DNA of 50,882 nt from Kitasatospora sp. GP82 (GTDB lineage Bacteria > Actinomycetota > Actinomycetes > Streptomycetales > Streptomycetaceae), in contig NZ_JARZAJ010000046.1 in the NCBI RefSeq assembly GCF_029892105.1, positions 1-50,882 on the forward strand. Reading direction: 5' to 3'. Within the stretch, counting starts at the first letter, position 1. Each line of letters begins with the position of its first letter. Positions 16,208-26,652 of this stretch are shown here, in pieces. The translations under genes and the position numbers were made by a program. Below the pieces are notes generated by a model. That model saw nothing but the letters and a program-made list of their open reading frames with translations, did not search any database and was not told the DNA's origin.

Positions 16208-16975
16208 CTACGGCAGTGTCAGAACGCGCGGCCCGTCGTCGGTGATGGCGACGGTGTGCTCGACATGGGCCGCGCGGCTGCCGTCGGGGGTGAGCAGGGT
16301 CCAGCCGTCCGCCGCGGTCAGATAGTCGTCCAGGCCGCCGGCCAGGAACATCGGCTCGATCGCGAGCACCATGCCGTGCTTCAGCCGCATCCCGCGCCCG
16401 GGGCGGCCGTCGTTGGGGACGTGCGGATCCTCGTGCATGGTCCGGCCGATGCCGTGGCCGCCGAAGTCCGCCGGGATGCCGTACCCGGCGGCGCGGCCGA
16501 CGCTGCCGACAGCGTGCGCGATGTCCCCGATCCGGGCGCCGACGACGGCTGCGGCGATACCGGCCCGAAGGGCGCGTTCGGTGGTCTCGATGAGCTCCAG
16601 GTCGGCCGCCCGCGCGGTGCCGACGGTGAAACTGACCGCCGCGTCGCCGGTCCAGCCGTCGACCTTGGCCCCGCAGTCGATGCTCACCAGGTCGCCGTCG
16701 CGCAGCCGGTAGGAGGACGGTATGCCGTGCACGATCGCGTCGTTGACGGAGGTGCAGATCACCGCAGGGAACGGCGTCATCGCAAAATCCGGCCGGTAGT
16801 TCAGGAACGGCGAACCGGCCCCCGCCTCGCGCAGTACGGCCCGGGCCGCCTCGTCCAGTTCCCGGAGCGAGACGCCCACGTCCGCCGTCCGCCGCACCTC
16901 GGCCAGCGTGTCGGCGACCACCCGCCCGGCCACCCGCATCGCGTCCAGCGCGGCATCCGTCTTGATCTCCACCAT
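16208..16975 (-). CDS. map: Type I methionine aminopeptidase
   Basis: A 255-residue enzyme that removes initiator methionine from nascent proteins. The pita-bread fold metal ligands are in place: two Asp in DCGAKVDGWTGDAAVSF, His in GHGIGRTMHEDP, Glu in AIEPMF and Glu in VEHTVAI; the substrate-side His is in IVHGIP. There is no N-terminal SH3-binding or zinc-finger extension. ATG 16975 is selected from the family N-terminus (MVEIKTDAALDAM) with GGGGAG upstream. It is likely a second copy beside the ribosomal-operon map, which is usual in streptomycetes. It is divergent from an XRE repressor gene across a shared palindrome. Confidence 0.93.
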   Translation of the reverse strand: MVEIKTDAALDAMRVAGRVVADTLAEVRRTADVGVSLRELDEAARAVLREAGAGSPFLNYRPDFAMTPFPAVICTSVNDAIVHGIPSSYRLRDGDLVSIDCGAKVDGWTGDAAVSFTVGTARAADLELIETTERALRAGIAAAVVGARIGDIAHAVGSVGRAAGYGIPADFGGHGIGRTMHEDPHVPNDGRPGRGMRLKHGMVLAIEPMFLAGGLDDYLTAADGWTLLTPDGSRAAHVEHTVAITDDGPRVLTLP

Positions 16976-17035
16976 CGCCCGAGTTCTCCCCAGCACTCCG
17001 CACCGCACGGCATGCGCCGCCCGGTGTCGCCCAAT

Positions 17036-17062
17036 TCTTATACCGGTATTAGTATCACGGTC
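17036..17062. promoter_or_regulatory. Shared operator/promoter, map and XRE gene
   Basis: This is an AT-rich island in GC-rich DNA. The perfect 10-bp palindrome ATACCGGTAT lies at 17040-17049. TAGTAT at 17050-17055 is a good -10 seven bases before ATG 17063, giving a leaderless message. On the other strand TATAAG overlaps the palindrome and could be the map -10. A protein bound here would cover both promoters. Confidence 0.6.
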
Positions 17063-17338
17063 ATGGTGCGCACCCCCCTCACCCCGCAGGAGCGCGAACG
17101 CGGCGAACGGCTCGGAGCCCTGCTCCGCGAGGCTCGCGGCGAACGCAGCATGGTCGAGATCGCCGCCGGGGCGGGCCTGTCGGCCGAGACCCTCCGCAAG
17201 ATCGAGACCGGCCGGGCCCCGACCCCGGCGTTCTTCACCGTCGCCGCCCTCGCCCGGGTCCTCGGACTCTCCCTGGACGACCTGGTTCGCCTCTGCGCCC
17301 CCGTCGAAGGCGAAGTCCCGCTGCTGCTCTCCGCCTGA
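17063..17338 (+). CDS. XRE-family transcriptional regulator
   Basis: A 91-residue Cro/CI-type DNA-binding protein. The helix-turn-helix is at about 31-56 (SMVEIAAGAGLSAETLRKIE), followed by a hydrophobic helix ending LGLSLDDLVRLC. It has no extra effector domain, so it probably acts as a dimer of bare HTH units. ATG 17063 is set by a -10 seven bases upstream and no Shine-Dalgarno sequence. The palindrome at its own promoter suggests autoregulation and control of the divergent map gene; that is inference from layout. Confidence 0.85.
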   Translation: MVRTPLTPQERERGERLGALLREARGERSMVEIAAGAGLSAETLRKIETGRAPTPAFFTVAALARVLGLSLDDLVRLCAPVEGEVPLLLSA

Positions 17339-17358
17339 CCCGGCAGCCCTGCCGAGTT

Positions 17359-18582
17359 TCACCAACTCTCCGCGCACACACGGGGTTTGCCCGGCGGCGG
17401 AGGGGGCGGGGCGCTGTTGCGCAGGTGCTGGGCGAGCAGGGGGAACAGGAGGACGGAGAGCATGCCGGCGCCGACCAGGGCGGCGGCGGTGGACGAGGGC
17501 AGCCGGCGGTCCTCCACCTCGATGGTGGTGATGACGACCACCAGCGGCAGGGCGGTGGCGCCGTAGAGGCCGAGGGAGATACGGTCCCGGCCGGAGAGGT
17601 CGCCAGGGGCGAGCAGTGCGGCGGGCACCCCGCGCACGGCGGCGAGCAGCAGCAGGAAGACCGGCACCAGCAGTAGCGTGCCGGGGCCGGCGAGCAGGGC
17701 CTCGAGGTCGAAGTTCATCCCGCTGACCACGAAGAAGAGCGGGACGAGGAAGCCGAAGCCGATGCCCTCCAGCTTGGCCTCGATCACCTCCTCCTCGGCC
17801 TCGGGCACTCCCGCGAGCAGCAGCCGGGAGATGATCCCGGCGGTGAAGGCGCCCAGCAGCATGTCGAGGTCGAGCGAGATCGCGGCGGCGACCATCGCGG
17901 CGAGCACCAGCATCACGGTCCGTACGGCGAACTGGCCGGAGGTGCGCAGGGTGCGGCGGATCAGCCGGGTCATCCAGTCCGGGCGCGGCCTGCGGGCGAA
18001 GCCGACGGCACTCGCGGTGATCACGGCGAAGGCGCCGAGGATGACCGCCGTCCTCAGCGGGCTGTTGCCGCTGAGCAGTGCGGCAATGGCGATGATCGGC
18101 CCGAACTCGCCGACCGCGCCGGTCGCCATGGTCATGGAGCCGAAGGGCGTCGGCAGCACACCGGAGTCCCGCAGGATGGGCAGGATGGTACCCAGTGCCG
18201 TGGTGGTGAGTGCGAGTCCGACGAACGCGCCGCTGAGGGCGTTGCGGTTGATCACCGTGCTCGCGCCGAGGGCGACGGCAAGCGAGATCAGCCAGGCGAT
18301 GCCCGCACGTCTCAGCGGGCCGCCGCGCAGCCGGGCGAAGTCGATCTCGTAACCGGCCAGGAACATCAGCATCGCAAGGCCGAACTGGGAGAGCGCGCCG
18401 ATCAGGTCCGGCACGCCCGCCCAGTTCAGCACGGCCGGCCCGATCAGTACGCCGAGCAGGATCTCGAACACCACCGTGGGCACGGCCAGCCACCGCTGCA
18501 GCCTGTCGGCCAGCAGCGGCGCTGCCAGCGCGCAGGTGGGGATCAGGATCAGCGACTGCGCGTCCACTCCGAGGTCGGCCAT
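17359..18582 (-). CDS. Cation:proton antiporter, CPA2 family
   Basis: A 407-residue integral membrane protein with about 12 hydrophobic segments, of the Kef/NapA-like CPA2 family that exchanges Na+ or K+ for H+. Visible features are VVFEILLGVLIGP in the first spans, LMFLAGYEIDF, and the core segment LTTTALGTILPILRDSG. The ion-site region GAVGEFGPIIA lies mid-protein and ends in LVPLFFVVSGMNFDL. There is no RCK/TrkA-N nucleotide-binding domain at the C-terminus, which is a short proline-rich tail. ATG 18582. The cation cannot be predicted. Convergent with the XRE gene with only 20 bases between stops. Confidence 0.88.
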   Translation of the reverse strand: MADLGVDAQSLILIPTCALAAPLLADRLQRWLAVPTVVFEILLGVLIGPAVLNWAGVPDLIGALSQFGLAMLMFLAGYEIDFARLRGGPLRRAGIAWLISLAVALGASTVINRNALSGAFVGLALTTTALGTILPILRDSGVLPTPFGSMTMATGAVGEFGPIIAIAALLSGNSPLRTAVILGAFAVITASAVGFARRPRPDWMTRLIRRTLRTSGQFAVRTVMLVLAAMVAAAISLDLDMLLGAFTAGIISRLLLAGVPEAEEEVIEAKLEGIGFGFLVPLFFVVSGMNFDLEALLAGPGTLLLVPVFLLLLAAVRGVPAALLAPGDLSGRDRISLGLYGATALPLVVVITTIEVEDRRLPSSTAAALVGAGMLSVLLFPLLAQHLRNSAPPPPPPGKPRVCAESW

Positions 18583-18699
18583 CAGACGTCACCGGCCGGA
18601 CATGTCCGACTGAGGGTCATGTCGGCATGGTGGCACGCCCCTCAGGACCCGACCCCGAAGCCGTGCCGCCGTGTCCTCGGGCCGGAGGGTCCAAGAGTG

Positions 18700-18790
18700 T
18701 CCGCCAGTAGGCAACCCATCAGGACGGGGCATCCCAGGGCCTCGCGCCCCTGGACAGTGCAACCGGCTCCGGTGGGCGCCTACTGGCGGA
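18700..18790 (-). terminator. Large palindromic element, end of FAD oxidoreductase gene
   Basis: The 13-bp arms TCCGCCAGTAGGC (18700-18712) and GCCTACTGGCGGA (18778-18790) enclose 65 bases with an inner imperfect hairpin built on CAGGGCCTCGCGCCCC (18735-18750). The element starts five bases beyond the stop at 18795, so termination is the simplest role. The inner 16-mer recurs inverted at 20474-20489. Confidence 0.6.
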
Positions 18791-18794
18791 GCCT

Positions 18795-20123
18795 CTAAGC
18801 AGCCGCCTCGGCCGTCGACCTGGCCATCGGCACATGCAGGTCCTGAAGAACGGCCTGGGCCGCCCGCCGCCCCGACACCAGCGAGCCCTGCACCGTGCTG
18901 GTGTCGCGGTGGTCCCCGCAGACGTACAGTCCGGCCAGCAGGCGCACCGGGCGCCGGAAGTTGTGCGGCGGCGGCATCGCGGGCACCGCGTCGGGGACGT
19001 GGCGCACACTCAGGAACTCCCAGCCCGAGGTGGACGTCCCGTACAGCTCCGCCAGCCGTCGGCGCACCAGCGGCTCGTACCCGGCGGGGCCGCCCGGCTC
19101 GAAGCTTCGGCGTCCGAGCACGGTGGTGGCGATCAGCGCGCGTCCCAGCGGGGCGTACGAGGGGTCCACCTCGCTCAGCACCAGCGAGTGCGAGAGCACC
19201 GCCCGCCCGTCGGGCCGGTCGGCGTCCAGCAGCAGCACGGGTTCGCCCAGCGGTGAGCGGTCGGCAGCGTGGTAGTAGGTGGTCACCGGGTGGAAGTCCG
19301 GCAGCCTCAGGCCGGGCAGCAGCGTGGCCGCCGACTGGGCGTCGGTGGCGAGCACCACCGCCCGGGCGGTGATGCGTCCGTGCCCGGCGGTCTCGACGCC
19401 GTCGGCGGCCACCGCGGTGACCCGGACACCGAGCCGGACGGTCCCGGCCGGGAGCCGTTCGGCCAGCTGCGCGGGCACCGCGCCGGTACCGGCGGCGGGC
19501 AGACAGAGCCGACCCCTGGCGTACGAGCGCAGCACCAGGTCGGCGACCCGGCTGCTGGTGCCGAGCATGGGGTCGCTGAGCAGGGCGCCGAGCAGCGGGC
19601 GCAGGAAGCCGTCCACCGTACGGGGGGCCAGGCCCCGGTCGGTCAGGGAACGGCCGGCGGTGGTCTCAGGCCGGGTCAGCAGGCGCGGGACGGGGGTGGC
19701 GGCGAGTCGGCCGAGGGTGGCGCCGAGCCGGGCCTTGTCGAGCGGGCTGCCCAGCGGGCCACGGGCGGTGGCCTGCCGGGCGGCGGTCTGCTGCGGATCG
19801 CCGACCCGGTAGCGACGGCCTCCGCTGTGCACCAGGACGCCGGGCGCGAGCGGACGCAGGTCCAGCCGGTCCAGGTCGAGGCGGCGGCGCGGCTCGGGGA
19901 AGTCGGTGTTCAGCAGCCGGCTGCCGTGGTCCAGGCGGAAGCCGTCGAGCTCCCGGGTGGCCATCCGGCCGCCGATCCGCTCGGTCGCCTCCAGCAGCTG
20001 GACGGTCAGGCCCCGGCCGGTGAGCGCGCGGGCAGCGGCCAGCCCTGCGAGTCCGGCGCCCACCACGACGACGTCCGGGTCGGACTGCCGACGCGTGCGG
20101 CGGGTGAAGTCATGTGCGGGCAC
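18795..20123 (-). CDS. FAD-dependent amine oxidase/desaturase-like protein
   Basis: A 442-residue flavoprotein of the amine oxidase / phytoene desaturase / protoporphyrinogen oxidase superfamily. It opens with the dinucleotide-binding fingerprint VVVVGAGLAGLAAARAL and GG-motif ATERIGGRMAT, has the second FAD strand ARAVVLATDAQSA in the middle, and closes with LYVCGDHRDTSTVQGSLVSGRRAA, the usual C-terminal FAD-contact segment. The substrate is unknown; no carotenoid or heme genes adjoin it. GTG 20123 has GGGAGGGAG seven bases upstream. Monocistronic, with a large palindrome at its end. Confidence 0.87.
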   Translation of the reverse strand: MPAHDFTRRTRRQSDPDVVVVGAGLAGLAAARALTGRGLTVQLLEATERIGGRMATRELDGFRLDHGSRLLNTDFPEPRRRLDLDRLDLRPLAPGVLVHSGGRRYRVGDPQQTAARQATARGPLGSPLDKARLGATLGRLAATPVPRLLTRPETTAGRSLTDRGLAPRTVDGFLRPLLGALLSDPMLGTSSRVADLVLRSYARGRLCLPAAGTGAVPAQLAERLPAGTVRLGVRVTAVAADGVETAGHGRITARAVVLATDAQSAATLLPGLRLPDFHPVTTYYHAADRSPLGEPVLLLDADRPDGRAVLSHSLVLSEVDPSYAPLGRALIATTVLGRRSFEPGGPAGYEPLVRRRLAELYGTSTSGWEFLSVRHVPDAVPAMPPPHNFRRPVRLLAGLYVCGDHRDTSTVQGSLVSGRRAAQAVLQDLHVPMARSTAEAAA

Positions 20124-20639
20124 GAGTGTGCTCCCTCCCTGGTTCCGGGGGAACCGGCCGACGCAGGCAACGGAGTGCCGGGACACGGTTCGACGATGTG
20201 ATGCCCCGTCAGTACGGCGATCAGGCAGAGAAGTTCGTTCGAATAAGACGGCTCGACGGGCATCGGTGGGATGCCACGGGGCACGGTCACGGACTGTGTG
20301 CCGGAACGGTCGGTTCCTCGGCTCGACGGGCGCGCACGGTCACCAGGGGCGTACAGCGCGCCGTGCGGATGCCACCGTGCGCCCCCTCCGTCCGCCCCGC
20401 CCGCCGCCGGACGTACTCCCCTCGGACGCCCCGCCGTCACCCCCATGGGCTAACCCCCGCGCAGCGCAGCTTCGGGGCGCGAGGCCCTGCTTGGTCAACT
20501 GTGTGCGCGACTCGGAAGGCCACTCACCGTCAGTCGATCCGCAGGGAGTCCGTTGCACCTCGCGACGCCACACCGGGCCACCCCAGGACCTGCACAGCGC
20601 AGGCGTGTTCACGGGTGCGGCCTGCGGAGAGCGGGTGCC
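20124..20639. other. 516-base gap without a convincing gene
   Basis: The gap lies between two minus-strand genes. Open frames here lack ribosome sites and recognisable protein. Contents are the promoter side of the FAD oxidoreductase gene, including the AT-richer TTCGTTCGAATAAG near 20234-20247, and a copy of the recurrent gene-end element (GGGGCGCGAGGCCCTG at 20474-20489) followed by TCAACTGTG. Confidence 0.45.
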
Positions 20640-21545
20640 TCAGAGCGCCGCCCGCACGGCCGAGTCCACGTCGGGGTGCTGGAAGTGGAAGCCGGCGTCG
20701 AGGAGGCGCTTGGGTACGACGCGGTGGCTGCCGATGACCTCCACGGACATGTCGCCGAGCGCCAGCCGGAGCACGGCCTCCGGGACGGGGAACGGCGTCG
20801 GCCGCCCGAGCGCCCGCCCCATCGCGGCGGTCAGCTCCCCGTTGGTGACCGGCTCGGGCCCGGTCAGGTTGAACGGGCCGCTGAGGTCCTGGCGGTCGAT
20901 CACGAAGCGCAGCGCCGCCACCTCGTCGGCCAGCGAGATCACGCTCCAGTGCTGCCTGCCCGAGCCCAGCCGCCCGCCGAGGCCCAGCCGGAAGAGCGGG
21001 AAGAGCCGCCCGCCCGCGCCGCCCGCCGCTGACAGCACGAGCCCGGTGCGGGCGTACGCGACCCGGATCCCGGCGTCCTCGGCGGGCCTGGTCGCGGCCT
21101 CCCACTCGACGCAGACCTGCGCCAGGAAGTCCTCCCCCGCGGGGGAGTCCTCGTCGATGAGCCGGTCGCCGGTCTGGCCGTAGTAGCCGACGGCGGAGGC
21201 GTTCACCAGTACCGTGGGCGGCTGCTTCGCCTCGGCCAGGGCGGCGACGATCGTCTCGGTGCCGAGCACCCTGCTTTCCCGGATCTCCTGCCGGTAGGCG
21301 TCCGTCCAGCGCCGGTCACCCACTCCGGCGCCGGCCAGGTTCACCACGGCCTCGACCCCGTCGAGACCGGCCCGGTCGATCTGCATCAGGTGCGGGTTCC
21401 AGCCGACCCCGACCGTACCGTCTGCCTGCCTGCCGGTCTTCGCCCGATGGCGGACCAGCCGTACCACCTCGTGCCCGTCCGCCAGCAGAGAGCGGACGAG
21501 CGCCGAGCCGATCAACCCCGTGGAGCCTGTCACCGCGATACGCAT
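20640..21545 (-). CDS. TIGR01777-family sugar-epimerase-like protein
   Basis: A 301-residue SDR-fold protein of the TIGR01777 group (YfcH/plant SULA type). The N-terminus MRIAVTGSTGLIGSALVRSL is the Rossmann NAD(P) site; VVNLAGAGVGDRRW, SAVGYYGQTGDRLIDE and the C-terminal QHPDVDSAVRAAL (the DUF1731 region) are typical. The substrate is unknown for the group. ATG 21545 is fixed by the Rossmann start. The same family lies near dlaT and lipB in mycobacteria (I recall Rv2216), so this is part of the conserved block. Divergent from the GNAT gene. Confidence 0.92.
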   Translation of the reverse strand: MRIAVTGSTGLIGSALVRSLLADGHEVVRLVRHRAKTGRQADGTVGVGWNPHLMQIDRAGLDGVEAVVNLAGAGVGDRRWTDAYRQEIRESRVLGTETIVAALAEAKQPPTVLVNASAVGYYGQTGDRLIDEDSPAGEDFLAQVCVEWEAATRPAEDAGIRVAYARTGLVLSAAGGAGGRLFPLFRLGLGGRLGSGRQHWSVISLADEVAALRFVIDRQDLSGPFNLTGPEPVTNGELTAAMGRALGRPTPFPVPEAVLRLALGDMSVEVIGSHRVVPKRLLDAGFHFQHPDVDSAVRAAL

Positions 21546-21609
21546 GGCTCCATCGTCGCAGGTCGGAAATTCCTGGTGGGGGAGGCACTCGCTGATTAGC
21601 ATGTCGGCC

Positions 21610-22107
21610 ATGCGACCTGACGGTGTGACCATACGACCCGCGCGCGCCGAGGACGGGCCGCAGCTCGCCGTCATCGACCACGCCGCCTGGTCCTGGAACA
21701 GCGACGTGATGCCGCAGACCGCCAAGGATGCGGAGTTCTTCCACGAGCGGCGCGCCCCCGAGCAGTACCTGGTCGCCGAGCTCGACGGCCTCGTCGTCGG
21801 CTACATCCGCCGGGTGCCGCCCACGCCGCTGCCCAGCAATCAGCACATCCGCCAGATCCAGGGCTTCGCGGTCCTGCCCGAGGCCCGGGGCCGGGGAATC
21901 GGCCGGATCCTGCTCGATGCCGTGGTCGCCGCCGCCCGCGCCGACGGCATCCGCCGGATGACCCTGCGCGTGCTCGGCCGCAACGCCCCGGCCCAGCGGC
22001 TGTACGAGCGGGCAGGATTCACGGTGGACGGCGTGCTGCCCGGCGAGTTCTTCCTCGACGGCGAGTACGTGGACGACGTTCTGATGGGGCGCAGTCTGCT
22101 CGACTGA
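21610..22107 (+). CDS. GNAT N-acetyltransferase
   Basis: A 165-residue RimI/PAT-like acetyltransferase. The acetyl-CoA loop is in GFAVLPEARGRGIGRILLDAV (R/Q-x-x-G-x-G/A pattern) and the C-terminal NAPAQRLYERAGFTVDGV is the last conserved helix-strand. The substrate is unknown. ATG 21610 is preferred because TAGCAT lies seven bases upstream (leaderless); ATG 21601 with GGGGGAGG further upstream is the alternative and adds three residues. It is followed immediately by a six-unit hexanucleotide repeat. Confidence 0.85.
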   Translation: MRPDGVTIRPARAEDGPQLAVIDHAAWSWNSDVMPQTAKDAEFFHERRAPEQYLVAELDGLVVGYIRRVPPTPLPSNQHIRQIQGFAVLPEARGRGIGRILLDAVVAAARADGIRRMTLRVLGRNAPAQRLYERAGFTVDGVLPGEFFLDGEYVDDVLMGRSLLD

Positions 22108-22160
22108 GTAGCAGTAGCAGTAGCAGTAGCAGTAGCAGTAGCAGCACCAGCACCAGCAGC
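22108..22160. repeat. Hexanucleotide tandem repeat (GTAGCA)6
   Basis: Six perfect GTAGCA units run from 22108 to 22143, starting at the base after a stop codon, then decay into CAC/CAG triplets to about 22160. It lies between convergent stops at 22107 and 22186 and encodes nothing. Copy number could slip during replication. Confidence 0.9.
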
Positions 22161-22185
22161 CGTCGCCCGTCGGCGCGCGGCGCCG

Positions 22186-22701
22186 TCAACTCCCGTAGCG
22201 GACCCACAGCTTGGGGAACCGTTTCGCCATCAGGGCCGAGTCCTCGAAGTCGAACGGCTCGCCCTCGGGGCGGCGCGGCTGCTCGATCCCGAGGTCGGGC
22301 AGCGGCAGCCCGGTCAGCTGTTCGTGCGCCTCGTCGGCGGCGTAGCCGAGGTCCTCGGCCTCGCCGTCCTCCTCCTCGTCGAAGTCCGGTACCAGTTCGG
22401 CCAGATCGTCGGGCTGGTGCAGTGCGCCCTCGAAGACCTCCCGGCCCTGGCCGATCAGCCAGCAGCGGAAGTAGTCGAAGGTGTCCTCCGAGGCCCCGTC
22501 GAGCAGCAGGTGCGCGGCCGCCCAGAGGTCGGTTCGGTAGGCGCGCTGGAAGCGGGCCTCGAAGAGCCGGGCGAAGTCGAGCACATCGTCCGGCGTGAGC
22601 TGCGCGAGCCGCTCGACCAGCACCTCCGCCTGGTCGTCGGGGTCGCCGTCGGCCGCGTCCCGGGTCTCGTCGATGAGCTGCCAGAAGTCCGTCTCGTACA
22701 T
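22186..22701 (-). CDS. DUF4240 domain protein
   Basis: A 171-residue acidic cytosolic protein of the DUF4240 family. MYETDFWQLIDETRD at the start and FDYFRCWLIGQGREVFEGA in the middle are the family's characteristic segments. The C-terminal third is Asp/Glu-rich (about residues 103-125) and ends with FPKLWVRYG. ATG 22701 has GGAG five bases upstream. The function of the family is unknown, though members are often compared with WGR/predicted DNA-associated proteins. It is a single gene facing the GNAT gene. Confidence 0.82.
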   Translation of the reverse strand: MYETDFWQLIDETRDAADGDPDDQAEVLVERLAQLTPDDVLDFARLFEARFQRAYRTDLWAAAHLLLDGASEDTFDYFRCWLIGQGREVFEGALHQPDDLAELVPDFDEEEDGEAEDLGYAADEAHEQLTGLPLPDLGIEQPRRPEGEPFDFEDSALMAKRFPKLWVRYGS

Positions 22702-22914
22702 CACCGCTCCAGGATCGCCGTTCGCCCGGGCGAATGCATGCGTTGACGCCCCTGCGGAGTGGCGTGGGCCCACCGGCGGCGCCCGGACGGCTCAGGGCGC
22801 CGTCGGCACCGCCCGCAGCGGAGCGCCCGGCCCGGTCGTACGCGAGCGCGGGCAGCACCACCGCGGGATCGTCGACCCGTGCCGCCCCGTACGCACAACT
22901 CCCGTACGCACAAA

Positions 22915-22966
22915 GGGCTGTGCCCCGTTCCGTGCGCGCTGAACGCGACGGAACGGGGCACAGCCC
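22915..22966 (-). terminator. dlaT terminator
   Basis: A perfect 19-bp stem (22915-22933 with 22948-22966) and a 14-base loop end 18 bases beyond the dlaT stop. Confidence 0.85.
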
Positions 22967-22983
22967 CTACGGCTGGCGGCCGA

Positions 22984-24795
<1,812 letters not shown>

Positions 24796-24854
24796 GGTTT
24801 CAGCGACTCCTATCAAGTCTTGCGTACGGGAATGGGGGGAAGTAAGAGCCGCGA

Positions 24855-26243
24855 TCAGTCGTGCGCGTGCAGCGGCTTGCCGGCCAGCGCCAGGTGCGCC
24901 TCGCCGAGGGCCTCGGACTGGGTCGGGTGCGCGTGGATGAGCTGCGCGACCTCGGCCGGCAGGGCCTCCCAGTTGTAGATCAGCTGAGCCTCGCCGACCT
25001 GCTCGCCCATGCGGGCGCCGACCATGTGGACGCCGACCACGGCGCCGTCCTTCACCTGGACCAGCTTGATCTCACCGGCGGTCTTCAGGATCTTGCTCTT
25101 GCCGTTGCCGGCCAGGTTGTACTTGAGCGTGACGACCTTCTCCTTGCCGTACAGCTCCACGGCCTTGGCCTCGGAGATGCCGACGGAGGCCACCTCGGGG
25201 TTGGAGTAGGTCACGCGCGGCACACCGTCGTAGTCGATCGGCACCGGCTTGAGGCCGGCCAGCCGCTCGGCGACCAGGATGCCCTCGGCGAAGCCGACGT
25301 GGGCGAGCTGGAGGGTCGGGGCGAGGTCGCCGACGGCCGAGATGCTCGGCACGTTGGTGCGCATGTACTCGTCGACCAGGACGTAGCCACGGTCCATGGC
25401 GACGCCGTTCTCCTCGTAACCGAGGCCGGCCGAGACCGGGCCGCGGCCGATGGCGACGAGCAGCAGGTCGGCGTCGATCTGCTTGCCGTTCTCGGTGGAG
25501 ACGCGGACACCGGTCTCGGTGTACTCGACGCCGGAGAAGCGGGCCTTGAGCTCGAACTTGATGCCGCGCTTGCGGAAGGCGCGCTCCAGCAGCTTCGAGG
25601 AGTTCTCGTCCTCGAGCGGGACGAGGTGCGGCAGCGCTTCGACGATGGTCACGTCGACGCCGAAGGACTTCCAGACCGAGGCGAACTCGACGCCGATCAC
25701 GCCACCACCGAGGATGACGGCCGACTTCGGGATGCGGTCCAGCTTGAGGGCGTGGTCCGAGGAGATGACCCGGTCGCCATCAATGGTCAGGCCAGGCAGC
25801 GACTTCGGCACCGAACCGGTGGCGAGGACGATGTGGCGGCCTTCGATCCGCTGGCCGTTGACATCCACCGAGGTCTGCGCGGAGAGGCGGCCCTCGCCCT
25901 GGATGTAGTGGACCTTGCGCGAGGCCACCAGGCCCTGAAGGCCCTTGTACAGGCCGGCGACGACGTCGTCCTTGTACTTGTGGACACCGTTGATGTCGAT
26001 GCCCTGGAAGGTGGCCAGGACGCCGAACTCGGCGGCTTCCTTGGTCTCGTCGGCGATCTCTGCCGCGTGCAGCAGTGCCTTGGTGGGGATGCAGCCGCGG
26101 TGCAAGCAGGTGCCGCCCAGCTCACCCTTCTCGATCAGCGCAACACTCAGCCCCAGCTGAGCGGCGCGGAGCGCCGCGGCGTAACCGCCGCTTCCGCCTC
26201 CGAGAATGACTACGTCGAAAACGGTGCTGGCGTCGTTCGCCAC
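24855..26243 (-). CDS. lpd: Dihydrolipoyl dehydrogenase (E3)
   Basis: A 462-residue FAD flavoprotein that re-oxidises dihydrolipoyl groups with NAD+. The FAD site is VVILGGGSGGYAAALRAAQLG. The redox disulfide is Cys46/Cys51 in GGTCLHRGCIPTK. The NAD site is AVILGGGVIGVEFASVW, and the second FAD segment is ISAVGDLAP. The catalytic dimer-interface His-Glu is in HAHPTQSEALGEA. GTG 26243 has GGAGG seven bases upstream. It heads the lpd-dlaT unit. About 350 bases of gene-free DNA upstream hold its promoter. Confidence 0.97.
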   Translation of the reverse strand: MANDASTVFDVVILGGGSGGYAAALRAAQLGLSVALIEKGELGGTCLHRGCIPTKALLHAAEIADETKEAAEFGVLATFQGIDINGVHKYKDDVVAGLYKGLQGLVASRKVHYIQGEGRLSAQTSVDVNGQRIEGRHIVLATGSVPKSLPGLTIDGDRVISSDHALKLDRIPKSAVILGGGVIGVEFASVWKSFGVDVTIVEALPHLVPLEDENSSKLLERAFRKRGIKFELKARFSGVEYTETGVRVSTENGKQIDADLLLVAIGRGPVSAGLGYEENGVAMDRGYVLVDEYMRTNVPSISAVGDLAPTLQLAHVGFAEGILVAERLAGLKPVPIDYDGVPRVTYSNPEVASVGISEAKAVELYGKEKVVTLKYNLAGNGKSKILKTAGEIKLVQVKDGAVVGVHMVGARMGEQVGEAQLIYNWEALPAEVAQLIHAHPTQSEALGEAHLALAGKPLHAHD

Positions 26244-26595
26244 GTCACGTCCTCCATGCAAAGGGGTGCGGTTCGCCGGGCCGGTCACGGTCCGGTGGGG
26301 TCGGGAAGCCTTTGTAAGGCGCCCAGTCATGCCGGAAATACATCTTCGCACTTGTTCGCGGCGGCTGATGTCCCGGGCTGCCTCGGCGGGGCCCTATGGA
26401 CTCGAACGAATGGGCGGAATGTACCGATCGTCTGGGTATCGTCGCAGCTCACAGGGGTGTCGCCGGTCGGATGCGGGAGGCCTCGGCCGATCGTGGACCT
26501 GGGCGGTTCCACCGTGCGGAAGAAAGTTTCGCCCCGGGCGAACACGGTCCCACGATGTGACGAACTGTATTACTGGCAGGTAACTCGGAATGCGA
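26244..26595. other. lpd upstream region, no gene
   Basis: This stretch of about 350 bases separates the lpd start from the pepA-side terminator on the far flank, and must carry the lpd-dlaT promoter. Base composition is relaxed (for example 26330-26350 and 26400-26450). I could not fix a promoter or operator with confidence, and no reading frame here looks coding. Confidence 0.4.
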
Positions 26596-26629
26596 AGGGG
26601 GTCCGACGCCCAATGGCGTCGGACCCCCT
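26596..26629 (-). terminator. pepA terminator
   Basis: A 15-bp stem (26596-26610 with 26615-26629) and loop CAAT end 24 bases past the pepA stop, an almost ideal tight hairpin. Confidence 0.85.
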
Positions 26630-26652
26630 CATGGCTGGCGCCGGGGCGCGGT

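Noticed and set aside
16208..18592. A single 794-residue minus-strand protein spanning map and the antiporter
   Set aside because: Only the last 255 residues (map) look like protein. The rest is an out-of-frame reading of the antiporter and of the antisense of the XRE gene.
20006..20446. Minus-strand gene upstream of the FAD oxidoreductase
   Set aside because: It would overlap the oxidoreductase start region, has no ribosome site and gives a low-complexity product without recognisable fold.
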